A program made the translations under genes and the position numbers. A stretch of DNA of 64,000 bases, taken from positions 1,848,001-1,912,000 of the forward strand of contig NZ_CP019609.1 of NCBI RefSeq assembly GCF_001998885.1, given 5' to 3'. The stretch is from Vagococcus penaei. GTDB taxonomy: Bacteria > Bacillota > Bacilli > Lactobacillales > Vagococcaceae. The notes beneath the pieces were generated by a model. It was not told the DNA's origin and did no database searches. It saw only the letters and a list, made by a program, of their open reading frames with translations. Positions 47,251 through 55,060 of the stretch are shown here, one piece after another (the first letter of the stretch is position 1; each line of letters begins with the position of its first letter).

Positions 47251-48090
47251 ATGCGTGAGAAACAAAGAGACATTCAAAAAGCACTACATGTATCTGATAA
47301 AATTGATTCTAAAATGGAAATAGCTAAGCGGGTTACTTTTTTAAAAGATTACCTTAAAGCCCATCCTTTTTTAAAAAGTTTCGTGTTGGGAATTAGTGGG
47401 GGACAAGATTCAACCTTGGCTGGAAAATTAGCACAATTAGCTATTCAAGAGATGCGTGATGAAACAAACGATATGAATTATCAATTTATTGCGGTACGTT
47501 TACCATATGGGGCACAAAATGATGAGGAAGATGCCGAACAAGCTATAACTTTTATTCACCCCGACCAACAATATGTGGTTGATATTAAGCCAGCTGTTGA
47601 TGCATTAGTCAGTGAATTAGCTACTCAGTCAGCTATTCAAGTTAGCGACTTCAATAAAGGGAATATTAAAGCTAGACAGAGAATGATGGTGCAATACGCA
47701 GTTGCAGGAGAAAATTATGGTGCGGTGTTAGGAACGGATCATGCAGCTGAAAACGTTACGGGATTTTTCACAAAATTTGGCGATGGAGCTGCTGATTTGT
47801 TGCCCTTATTCGGTTTGACTAAACGTCAAGGTAGAGCTTTATTAATGGAGCTAGGTGCTAATGAAGCCTTATATATGAAAATTCCGACAGCTGATTTAGA
47901 AGAAAATCGGCCAATGCTAGCAGATGAAGATGCTTTGGGTGTTACATACCAGGCAATTGATGATTACTTAGAAGGAAAAGATGTATCTGAGAAAGATGCG
48001 AAAACAATTGAAAATTGGTATGCTAAGACCGAACATAAACGTCATTTACCTATCACGATGTTTGATACGTTCTGGCAAAAAAATAATTAG
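47251..48090 (+). CDS. nadE: NH3-dependent NAD+ synthetase
   Basis: A 279-residue NadE that amidates deamido-NAD. The PP-loop [16 protein letters not shown] and the segment [35 protein letters not shown] are fully conserved. There is no glutaminase domain, so ammonia is the expected nitrogen donor. AAGGAG precedes the ATG. Confidence 0.97.
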   Translation: MREKQRDIQKALHVSDKIDSKMEIAKRVTFLKDYLKAHPFLKSFVLGISGGQDSTLAGKLAQLAIQEMRDETNDMNYQFIAVRLPYGAQNDEEDAEQAITFIHPDQQYVVDIKPAVDALVSELATQSAIQVSDFNKGNIKARQRMMVQYAVAGENYGAVLGTDHAAENVTGFFTKFGDGAADLLPLFGLTKRQGRALLMELGANEALYMKIPTADLEENRPMLADEDALGVTYQAIDDYLEGKDVSEKDAKTIENWYAKTEHKRHLPITMFDTFWQKNN

Positions 48091-48108
48091 AAAGAGGCTC
48101 TTTAAACT

Positions 48109-49944
48109 GTGAGACACTATTTCAAGTTACCTAGTGTGAAATGGATACTGGCTAGTATAGCAACGCTAATTGTCGTGTTTTTAAGTCATGCACTATTACA
48201 AGCAGGTCAAAATGCGTGGTCATGGCAACTGGTTGGGAAATTTATTTTTTTGTGGCATACTGAAAAATTTTTCTTGGGCAGCATTGTTTTATTAGCACTA
48301 GATTTATTAATTATTGCGATTGTAGGTTCCGTTATTTACGGTAATCTAATTTATTTTATTAGTATCACGGGATTAAGTATAGTCACTTATCTAAAAATGT
48401 TTTATCGAGAAGAACCAATTTATCCAGATGATTTAAAAATGATTTTACAGGTTGGTATGTTTCACGATATTTTGGGAAATACAATGTTTATAGTAGTTTT
48501 AGTGGTCAGTTTGGTCTTCAGTGGTTTTTTAGTTTGGTGGATAATAAAATCACGTTTGCTACCCAAAAACATCCAGTGGCTACGCTTAATAGTCGGTTGT
48601 GTTAGTTTTGCTTTGCTTTTCTATGCGACTAATTTTAATCAGCCTAATAATATCTTAAAGAAAGGCTATGATCGGTCGGCATTATGGATTCCGTATAGTC
48701 AAAAAATGAATTATTATAATGTTGGCTTTGTCGGTGGCTTTTTATATAATACGACAGTTGAAGGAATGGCCGAGCCTGAAGGATACAGTAAAGAAGCAAT
48801 TAACAAAATTGTGACTAAGTATAATCAAGTCGCTCAACAGGCAAATGATGTAAAGGAAACGTCAGAAAAGCCTAATGTTGTTTATATTATGGCAGAAAGC
48901 TTTTCAAATCCCAATTTACTAAAAGATGTTACAGTCACACCAAATCCACTTGTTGATTATCAAAAAGTTGCGACTAAATCAACTATCTCGGGTCAAATGT
49001 TGTCCCAAGGTTATGGAGGTGGCACGGCGAATATCGAATTTGAGGCACTGACGGGTTTTTCAATGGCTCTGATGTCTCCCCAAATGACAACGCCGTACAC
49101 TATGCTTTTACCAAAACAAAAAAGCTTTCCATCGGTTGTTTCTAATTTAAGTCAGCAAGGATACCAAACAACAGCAATTCATCCCTATAACACATCGATG
49201 TATAAACGGAAAGATAACTATCAATTACTTGGTTTTGAAACGTTTAAATCTGAAAAGACGATGAAGCATACTGATAAATTAACACCTGAAAGTTATATTT
49301 CTGATGAATCAGCTTTTAATGAAGTGTTAGATCAATTAAAGCAACAAGAAGAGAAACCGCAGTTTGTTCATTTGGTGACGATGCAAACACATATGCCGTA
49401 TAATACAAAGTATCAACAGTCCGACTACCAGACTAATGTAGAAAAAAATCAGACAAGTATTGTCAATTTTGCTCAAGATATCGCGTATACATCACAGGCA
49501 TTAGCGTCATTTATGAAAGAATTGGATGAGTTATCTCGTCCCACTTTGGTCGTTTTTTGGGGCGATCATTTGCCGTCAATTTATCCAGAAGAAGTCGTAC
49601 AGGTTAATACGCAAGAAGCACTACATTTAACCGAATTTTTTGTCTCGAATCCTTTTGATCAAAAAAAAGAAACGAATCAAGTGATTAGCCCAATTTATTT
49701 CCAACAGTTCTTATCGGAAAAAACGGGGATTGAAGAAACCGGATTTGTGGCTTTACTAAAAAAATTACACCATCACTTACCAGCTTTTGAAAATCAATCT
49801 TATATGTATCAAAATCGCTGGGAAAAAAATGTGTCGTTATCACCTCGAGCTCAAGAAATCTTTGATGAGTATCAATTAATCCAATATGATAGTGTTTCCG
49901 GTCAGCGATATGGTAAGGCATTATTTACTAGTCAATCTAATTAA
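48109..49944 (+). CDS. LTA synthase family sulfatase-fold membrane protein
   Basis: A 611-residue membrane protein. About five membrane helices (residues 10-180) precede an extracellular alkaline phosphatase/sulfatase domain. Metal-binding and catalytic elements match the LtaS family: the Glu in VVYIMAESFSNP, the Thr nucleophile in YGGGTANIEFEALTG, and WGDHLPS. GTG is the start with AAGAGGC upstream. It may make glycerol-phosphate polymers or add phosphoglycerol to a glycan. I cannot tell whether it is the main lipoteichoic-acid synthase or a paralogue. It lies between nadE and a TtcA-like gene. Confidence 0.85.
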   Translation: MRHYFKLPSVKWILASIATLIVVFLSHALLQAGQNAWSWQLVGKFIFLWHTEKFFLGSIVLLALDLLIIAIVGSVIYGNLIYFISITGLSIVTYLKMFYREEPIYPDDLKMILQVGMFHDILGNTMFIVVLVVSLVFSGFLVWWIIKSRLLPKNIQWLRLIVGCVSFALLFYATNFNQPNNILKKGYDRSALWIPYSQKMNYYNVGFVGGFLYNTTVEGMAEPEGYSKEAINKIVTKYNQVAQQANDVKETSEKPNVVYIMAESFSNPNLLKDVTVTPNPLVDYQKVATKSTISGQMLSQGYGGGTANIEFEALTGFSMALMSPQMTTPYTMLLPKQKSFPSVVSNLSQQGYQTTAIHPYNTSMYKRKDNYQLLGFETFKSEKTMKHTDKLTPESYISDESAFNEVLDQLKQQEEKPQFVHLVTMQTHMPYNTKYQQSDYQTNVEKNQTSIVNFAQDIAYTSQALASFMKELDELSRPTLVVFWGDHLPSIYPEEVVQVNTQEALHLTEFFVSNPFDQKKETNQVISPIYFQQFLSEKTGIEETGFVALLKKLHHHLPAFENQSYMYQNRWEKNVSLSPRAQEIFDEYQLIQYDSVSGQRYGKALFTSQSN

Positions 49945-49956
49945 GGAGTTTTAAGG

Positions 49957-50694
49957 ATGAGCTTTAAGAGTAAAGAGAATCAAATATATTATAATCCTGT
50001 ACGTAGGGCGATTTTAAATTACGAGATGATACAGCCAAATGAAAAAGTTGCAGTCGGTCTTAGTGGTGGAAAAGATAGTACGACATTATTGACTTTACTT
50101 GATACAATTTCTAAACAAAAGCGTCTTGGCTATTCATTTGAGATTATTCCGATTGCGTTAGATTTAGGATTTGATATGGAATTAGCCCCCTTAAGTCGAT
50201 ATGTGGAATCGTTAGGCTATCACCTAGAGATAGTGCCAACAAAAATTGCTACCGTCGTTTTTGATATTCGCGAAGAAAGTAATCCCTGCTCGCTGTGCGC
50301 AAAGATGCGTCGAGGTATTTTATATACTAAAGCAAGTGAGTTGGGGTGCACAAAAGTCGCGCTTGGCCATCACTTAGACGATGCTGTTGAAACTTTTTTT
50401 ATGAATTTTTTCTTTCATGGTCTATTGGAGAGTTTTCAGCCAATAACTTATTTAACACAAACTCAGATTAGTATTATTCGACCATTACTTTACATTGAAG
50501 AACAGGATATTCGACGGTTTGTCCAGGAAAAAGAGTTACCGGTTATCTTTAATCCTTGTCCAGTTGATAAAAAGACAAAGCGTGAAGAGATGAAGCAACT
50601 AGTGTCAAGATTATCACAAGAATATCCATTGTTGAAAAAAAGATTTATTCAGAGTATGGAAACCAATACAATAGATACAAAATGGCATCGCTAA
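49957..50694 (+). CDS. TtcA-family tRNA-thiolation-like PP-loop ATPase
   Basis: A 245-residue PP-loop protein of the TtcA family. The motif GLSGGKDSTTLL is near residue 34 and the paired cysteines appear in CSLCAKMRRGILY. The HHLDDAVETFFMNFFFHG segment is conserved in the family. E. coli TtcA thiolates C32 of tRNA. The Firmicute proteins are similar but the target is not verified. AAGGAG precedes the ATG. It shares a bidirectional terminator with the ABC-F gene. Confidence 0.85.
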   Translation: MSFKSKENQIYYNPVRRAILNYEMIQPNEKVAVGLSGGKDSTTLLTLLDTISKQKRLGYSFEIIPIALDLGFDMELAPLSRYVESLGYHLEIVPTKIATVVFDIREESNPCSLCAKMRRGILYTKASELGCTKVALGHHLDDAVETFFMNFFFHGLLESFQPITYLTQTQISIIRPLLYIEEQDIRRFVQEKELPVIFNPCPVDKKTKREEMKQLVSRLSQEYPLLKKRFIQSMETNTIDTKWHR

Positions 50695-50738
50695 AAAACC
50701 GTTCTAGATAGAGTTAACTCTGCCTAGAACGGTTTTTT
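50693..50738. terminator. Bidirectional terminator between the TtcA-like gene and the ABC-F gene
   Basis: AAAAAACCGTTCTAG pairs with CTAGAACGGTTTTTT around ATAGAGTTAACTCTGC, itself a smaller inverted repeat. The stop of the minus-strand gene lies in its T run. Confidence 0.9.
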
Positions 50739-52233
50739 AATGTGATAAATCAATAATTTTTGTTGCAATCCGGTCGATAAAAGCTTGATTATGGTCGACA
50801 AAAAGGAGAGTGGGCTTGTCACGTAAGATGACGTCTTCAAGTTGTTGATGATTAAATAAATCAAGATAATTTAGAGGCTCATCCCATAAATAAAATTGAG
50901 CAGGGGTAATTAGAGATTTAGCGACTTCAACTTTTTTTTGTTGTCCCATACTCATTCGTTCAATCGGATTAACAAATAAATTCCGCTCGATGCCTAATTT
51001 TCGTAAATTGGCTAATAACTGTTCGTATGATAGATGGTGCTTCTCACAAAATTCTTGTAAGTCACCCAAGTTGTCTGAATATAATTGGCGAATCGTACTC
51101 CAATCTTGATTGGTAGCATGATGGATTATTCCAGTCATTTGTCCAGAGAATTGCCCCAAGATTGCTTCAATTAACGATGATTTACCAGAACCATTTGGTC
51201 CAATAATTGCGACCCGATCCCCTTGATTAATATCTATTGTAATAGGATCAAATAAAGGCTGTTGATCAAAACTCAGTTGAAGATTTTCTAATCTAAGTAT
51301 GTTGGCATGATGATCGGGCTGATAGTTCATTGTCAGTGAATCAGCAGTCTCGATATTTTTTAATAAGGCAGATTTTTCAGTGATTTGTTGGTCCATACGA
51401 TTCAATAAATTTTTTGATTTTTTCATCATTTTTGCGGCACGTGCACCGATATATCCAGTGTCACCAACAGATCCACTATTTTTAATATGTGAGCTACCAT
51501 ATTTATCTTTTTCACGTGATTGTGACCATTCGGCTTTTTTAGTTGCCGTTTCCTTCAATCGTGCAATGTCTTTTTTTAAAATGTCATTTTGATGACGTTC
51601 AGTTTGGTCCTCGAGCTTTTTTTGTTCTAGATAAGTTGTATAATTTCCTTGATATAAAACAATTTTACTTTTATCCAGTGATAAAATATGGTCGACTACC
51701 GAATCAATGAATTGTTGATCATGGCTAGTGACAATGAATCCTTGTTGCTTATTTTTTAAGTAACGGGCAACTTGCTGACGGCCTAATAAATCCAAGTGAT
51801 TGGTTGGTTCATCGATTAATGGGAAAGCAGATTTATCAGCAAATAATAATGCTAAGAGGACTTTTGTCTGTTCACCGCCAGATAGGGTATCAAATGGTCG
51901 CCATAAACAATCACCAGTTGTCCCTAGTAAAGTCAGTTCTCGTTCGATTTCCCATAATTCAACAGTTGAAAGGTCAGTCAATAAGTCATAGGTCATTTTT
52001 GTCGGATCATCAATAGTCATAGGAAAATAGGTAAATGGTAATTGGTGTTGGACTTGTCCGTTGTATTCCAGCTTATTCATTAATAAATTGAGAAAGGTTG
52101 ACTTACCACGTCCATTACGACCAATTAAGCCAAGTTTCCATGAAGCATCAATAGTCAGTGTAACGTCGTCGAATAATAAGTCAGGTGCACCATCATATTG
52201 AAAACTGAGTTTGTTAATATCGATTTTACTCAT
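50737..52233 (-). CDS. Lsa-type ABC-F ribosomal protection protein
   Basis: A 498-residue ABC-F protein, the same length as enterococcal Lsa(A). ATG at 52233 (MSKIDINKLSFQYDG) has AAAGGAC upstream; the GTG at 52242 sits on that site. Two ATPase domains are complete: GRNGRGKST, LSGGEQTK, DEPTNHLD and then GPNGSGKSS, MSMGQQKKVEV, LWDEPLNYLD. A linker rich in charged residues (about 185-290) lies between them. There are no membrane helices. Lsa proteins displace lincosamides, streptogramin A and pleuromutilins from the ribosome. Resistance is inferred from family and leader structure, not shown. Confidence 0.92.
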   Translation of the reverse strand: MSKIDINKLSFQYDGAPDLLFDDVTLTIDASWKLGLIGRNGRGKSTFLNLLMNKLEYNGQVQHQLPFTYFPMTIDDPTKMTYDLLTDLSTVELWEIERELTLLGTTGDCLWRPFDTLSGGEQTKVLLALLFADKSAFPLIDEPTNHLDLLGRQQVARYLKNKQQGFIVTSHDQQFIDSVVDHILSLDKSKIVLYQGNYTTYLEQKKLEDQTERHQNDILKKDIARLKETATKKAEWSQSREKDKYGSSHIKNSGSVGDTGYIGARAAKMMKKSKNLLNRMDQQITEKSALLKNIETADSLTMNYQPDHHANILRLENLQLSFDQQPLFDPITIDINQGDRVAIIGPNGSGKSSLIEAILGQFSGQMTGIIHHATNQDWSTIRQLYSDNLGDLQEFCEKHHLSYEQLLANLRKLGIERNLFVNPIERMSMGQQKKVEVAKSLITPAQFYLWDEPLNYLDLFNHQQLEDVILRDKPTLLFVDHNQAFIDRIATKIIDLSH

Positions 52234-52263
52234 GTTATCCACGTCCTTTTGTTAGTTTGACAC

Positions 52264-52297
52264 AAAAGAAAAGACCAATTCTTTTTAGAATTGGTCA
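52264..52297 (-). terminator. Leader terminator of the Lsa-type gene (segments 3 and 4)
   Basis: On the minus strand GACCAATTC, loop TAAAAA, GAATTGGTC and a T-rich tail (TTTTCTTTT) lie 31 nt upstream of the start codon. Confidence 0.85.
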
Positions 52298-52496
52298 TAA
52301 ATAGACAAATAGATAAATTTCCCCACTAGCTACGCAGTTGGTTTGGTTCATCCATCATTTATTATCGTCCACCAATTCTAAAAATCCACAGACTAATCCT
52401 ATGTGCTAAAAATAGGAATGCTACTATGTGATTTTTACTAAGAAATTGGTTTAGATTTTCAATGGATGATCCCTCGCTTTCGTTAAAAATATCCTA
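52271..52496 (-). promoter_or_regulatory. Four-segment attenuator leader of the Lsa-type gene
   Basis: Four short segments are visible in order on the minus strand. Segment 1 is ACCAATTTCT (plus coordinates 52441-52450), segment 2 TAGAATTGGT (52371-52380), segment 3 ACCAATTCTA (52286-52295) and segment 4 AGAATTGGT (52274-52282). Segments 1:2 can pair (7 bp plus a bulge), 2:3 can pair (10 bp, antiterminator), and 3:4 form the terminator. A tiny leader ORF ends at the edge of segment 1. Ribosome stalling there would block 1:2, free 2:3 and allow readthrough. This matches antibiotic-induced attenuation known for other ABC-F resistance genes. Confidence 0.7.
52451..52462 (-). CDS. Candidate three-codon leader ORF (MKI) before the Lsa-type gene
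   Basis: TTG AAA ATC TAA (plus coordinates 52462 down to 52451) is preceded by GCGAGGGA (52477-52470), with GAGGG ending 8 nt from the TTG. A ribosome held on it would cover part of attenuator segment 1. An alternative is a longer frame of 34 codons beginning at ATT (52463) with the same binding site, running to a TAA and ending RIGGR. That one passes through segment 2. I cannot decide between them from sequence. Confidence 0.45.
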   Translation of the reverse strand: MKI

Positions 52497-52519
52497 ACAT
52501 GGTTGATTCATAAAATCAA
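52491..52519 (-). promoter_or_regulatory. Candidate promoter of the Lsa-type leader
   Basis: On the minus strand TTGATT (52519-52514) and TAGGAT (52496-52491) are separated by 17 bp. An imperfect inverted repeat GTTGATT/AATCAAC (52502-52520) overlaps it. Confidence 0.5.
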
Positions 52520-52584
52520 CTGTTATTAAAAAAGTTGATTTAGTTTAATTATGCAGTGAAAATAACGATAAGATGCGACTATTT

Positions 52585-52613
52585 TTGCTATCATCACAAA
52601 ATTATGGTATAAT
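52585..52613 (+). promoter_or_regulatory. Promoter of the rimP-nusA-infB-rbfA operon
   Basis: TTGCTA (52585-52590) and TATAAT (52608-52613) are separated by 17 bp. It is divergent from the Lsa leader promoter. Confidence 0.75.
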
Positions 52614-52633
52614 TTTAACGTGATAGATATTAG

Positions 52634-52663
52634 AAAGAGTGAGCGATTTCGCTCACTCTTTTT
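52634..52663 (+). terminator. Leader terminator upstream of rimP (possible NusA attenuator)
   Basis: AAAGAGTGAGCGA / GCTCACTCTTT with a short loop and five T lies between the promoter and rimP, 39 nt before the ATG. In Bacillus the nusA operon is autoregulated through a NusA-dependent leader terminator; the same layout is seen here. Confidence 0.75.
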
Positions 52664-52701
52664 GATGAATTCCTTGATGAGCCTGAAGGAGGCAAAGATA
52701 A

Positions 52702-53175
52702 ATGGCAAACGTTGTAGAAACCGTCACTGATTTGGTGACACCAATTTTGGCTGAAAATACTTTTGAGTTAGTAGATATCGAATATGTAAAAGAAGGAAAA
52801 AACTGGTTTTTGAGAGTATTTATTGATAAAGAGGGCGGTATTGATATTAATGAATGTGTCTTAGTCAGTGAACAGCTGGGCGAAGCACTTGATACAATTG
52901 ACCCAGATCCGATTCCACAAGCCTATTTTTTAGAAGTATCCTCACCAGGTGCGGAGCGACCATTAAAAAAAGAGGCCGATTACTTAAATGCAATAGGTGA
53001 CTATATTAATGTGTCATTATATCAACAAATTGATGGTGAAAAACAGTATCAAGGGTTTCTGAAGGAACTAACAGATGATACGTTGACATTAGACATTAAA
53101 ATAAAAACACAAGAAAAAAGAATGACATTTGATCGTAAAAATATCGCTAAAGCAAGATTAGCAATTCAATTTTAA
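52702..53175 (+). CDS. rimP: Ribosome maturation factor RimP
   Basis: A 157-residue RimP needed for 30S subunit maturation. The conserved [38 protein letters not shown] and [16 protein letters not shown] are present. GAAGGAGG precedes the ATG. It is the first gene of the rimP-nusA-rnpM-ylxQ-infB-rbfA operon. Confidence 0.96.
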   Translation: MANVVETVTDLVTPILAENTFELVDIEYVKEGKNWFLRVFIDKEGGIDINECVLVSEQLGEALDTIDPDPIPQAYFLEVSSPGAERPLKKEADYLNAIGDYINVSLYQQIDGEKQYQGFLKELTDDTLTLDIKIKTQEKRMTFDRKNIAKARLAIQF

Positions 53176-53195
53176 ATGGGGGTTTTGAAAAGATT

Positions 53196-54410
53196 ATGAA
53201 CAAAGAAATGTTAGGAGCTTTAGATGCTTTAGAACGCGAAAAAGGCATTTCAAAAGCAATCGTCATTGAAGCTTTAGAAGCTGCAATGGTTTCAGCTTAT
53301 AAACGCCATTATGGACAGGCACAGAACGTCGAAGTTGAGTTTGACGAAAAAAAAGGTGATGTACATATCTATTCTGTTAAAGAAGTGACAGAAGAAGTTA
53401 TGGATTCTCAATTAGAAGTTAGTTTGAAAGAAGCCTTGAAATTGAATCAAGCTTACGAGATCGGTGACATGATTCGTTTTGAAGTAACGCCTAAAGATTT
53501 TGGTCGTATTGCTGCACAAACAGCTAAACAAGTTATTTTACAACGCGTACGTGAAGCAGAGCGTTCAATTATTTATAATGAATTCAGTGCATATGAAAAT
53601 GAAATCATGCAAGGAATTGTCGAGCGTCAAGACCGTCGCTATATTTACGTTAATTTAGGAAAAATTGAAGCTGTCTTATCGAAGCAAGATCAAATTCCTA
53701 ATGAATTATACCAGCCACATGACCGAATTAAAGTATATATTTCAAAAGTTGAAAATACATCAAAAGGACCACAAGTTTACGTTAGTCGTAGCCACCCAGA
53801 CTTACTAAAACGTTTGTTCGAACAAGAAATTCCTGAAGTATATGATGGTGAAGTCGAAATCGTAAGTATCGCTCGTGAAGCTGGCGATCGTGCGAAAGTT
53901 GCGGTTAAAAGTGATAACCCAGATATCGATCCAGTGGGTACTTGTGTTGGGCCTAAGGGTCAGAGAGTTCAAGCAATTGTGAATGAACTTAAAGGTGAAA
54001 ATATGGATATTGTTGAATGGAATGCTGACCCAGCAGTTTTTATTGCAAATGCATTAAATCCAGCACAAGTTGTAGACGTAATTTTTGATGCGTCACAACG
54101 TGCATGTACAGTAATTGTGCCTGATTTCCAATTATCATTAGCGATTGGTAAACGTGGGCAAAATGCTCGTTTGGCTGCTAAGTTGACAAACTTTAAAATT
54201 GATATTAAGCCTGAATCTGAATTAGAATCAATTAAAGAAGAATTGGAAGCAAAAAAAGTTGAATTAGAAACAACTTCAATTGTTGAAGAAGCTGTTGAAG
54301 AAGTTGCTGCACAAGTGGAAGAAGAAATAATTTTCCCTGAAACAACAATCGATATTCCAGTGACAACAATCGAGATTCCAATTTCTGATAATGACGACAC
54401 TGAAAAATAA
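53196..54410 (+). CDS. nusA: Transcription termination/antitermination protein NusA
   Basis: A 404-residue NusA with an N-terminal RNA-polymerase-binding domain, an S1 domain and two KH domains (GTCVGPKGQRVQAIVNELKGENMDIVEW and LAIGKRGQNARLAAKL). The C-terminal acidic repeat region of proteobacterial NusA is missing, as normal for Firmicutes. The tail is Glu/Val/Thr-rich. GGGGG lies before the ATG and the leader has a terminator that may be its own target. Confidence 0.96.
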   Translation: MNKEMLGALDALEREKGISKAIVIEALEAAMVSAYKRHYGQAQNVEVEFDEKKGDVHIYSVKEVTEEVMDSQLEVSLKEALKLNQAYEIGDMIRFEVTPKDFGRIAAQTAKQVILQRVREAERSIIYNEFSAYENEIMQGIVERQDRRYIYVNLGKIEAVLSKQDQIPNELYQPHDRIKVYISKVENTSKGPQVYVSRSHPDLLKRLFEQEIPEVYDGEVEIVSIAREAGDRAKVAVKSDNPDIDPVGTCVGPKGQRVQAIVNELKGENMDIVEWNADPAVFIANALNPAQVVDVIFDASQRACTVIVPDFQLSLAIGKRGQNARLAAKLTNFKIDIKPESELESIKEELEAKKVELETTSIVEEAVEEVAAQVEEEIIFPETTIDIPVTTIEIPISDNDDTEK

Positions 54411-54444
54411 ACAGCTAAATAAAAGACTAAGGGAGGCGAAGTAG

Positions 54445-54744
54445 ATGAAGCAAAGAAAAATTCCGATGAGAAAATGTGTTGTTTCTAATGAAATGAAACC
54501 TAAAAAAGAAATGATACGCATTGTTCGTTCTAAAGAAGGCGTAGTATCCATTGACCCAAGTGGTAAAATGCCAGGTAGGGGTGCTTATCTTTCTATGGAG
54601 CCTAATGTTGTACAGTTGAGTTGGGATAAGCATGTGTTGGACCGTGTGATTGAAGCGGATTTAACAGATGAATTTTACCAAGAACTTCTGGATTACGTGA
54701 GTCATCAAAAAGCTAGAAGAGAGTTATTTGGTAATGGAAAATAA
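54445..54744 (+). CDS. rnpM: RNase P modulator RnpM (YlxR)
   Basis: A 99-residue YlxR/DUF448 protein. The family start (RKIPMRKCVVSNEMKPKKEMIRIVRS) and GKMPGRGAYLS are clear. In Bacillus it binds and modulates RNase P. GGGAGG precedes the ATG. It overlaps ylxQ by 11 nt, so the two are coupled. Confidence 0.93.
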   Translation: MKQRKIPMRKCVVSNEMKPKKEMIRIVRSKEGVVSIDPSGKMPGRGAYLSMEPNVVQLSWDKHVLDRVIEADLTDEFYQELLDYVSHQKARRELFGNGK

Positions 54745-55039
54745 TCAAAAAGTTTTAAATATGTTAGGCTTAGCGATGCGTGCTGGAAAATTAGTTTCTG
54801 GCGAAGAAACAACATTGAAGGCTGTTAAAAGTGGTGACGTATCATTAGTTATTATTGCTGCAGATGTTAGTGATAATACTAAGAAGAAAATGCATGATAA
54901 ATGCTTAACTTATGATACGCCGATTGTGATGTTTATGACAAAAGCACATATCAGTCATGCAATTGGCCGTAGTCGGTCGATTATTGGTATTAAAGATCGG
55001 GGTTTTGCTCGAAAAATGCGTGAGCTGATGGCAAACTAA
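54734..55039 (+). CDS. ylxQ: L7Ae-family RNA-binding protein YlxQ
   Basis: A 101-residue L7Ae/L30e-like protein (NLGLAMRAGKLVSGEETTLKAVKSGDVSLVIIAADVSDNTKKK). The ATG at 54734 lies in rnpM and starts the usual MENNQKVLNMLGLAMRAGK. It probably binds kink-turn RNA. Its role in the operon is not known. Confidence 0.93.
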   Translation: MENNQKVLNMLGLAMRAGKLVSGEETTLKAVKSGDVSLVIIAADVSDNTKKKMHDKCLTYDTPIVMFMTKAHISHAIGRSRSIIGIKDRGFARKMRELMAN

Positions 55040-55060
55040 TAGAATTAGGATGGTGATAGC

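Noticed and set aside
48109-49944. A true arylsulfatase
   Set aside because: N-terminal membrane helices and the Thr nucleophile in GGGTANIE fit the LTA synthase family, not a secreted sulfatase.
53969-54400. A 143-codon minus-strand frame opposite nusA
   Set aside because: Ser/Thr-rich translation of the antisense of an acidic tail; no start signal.
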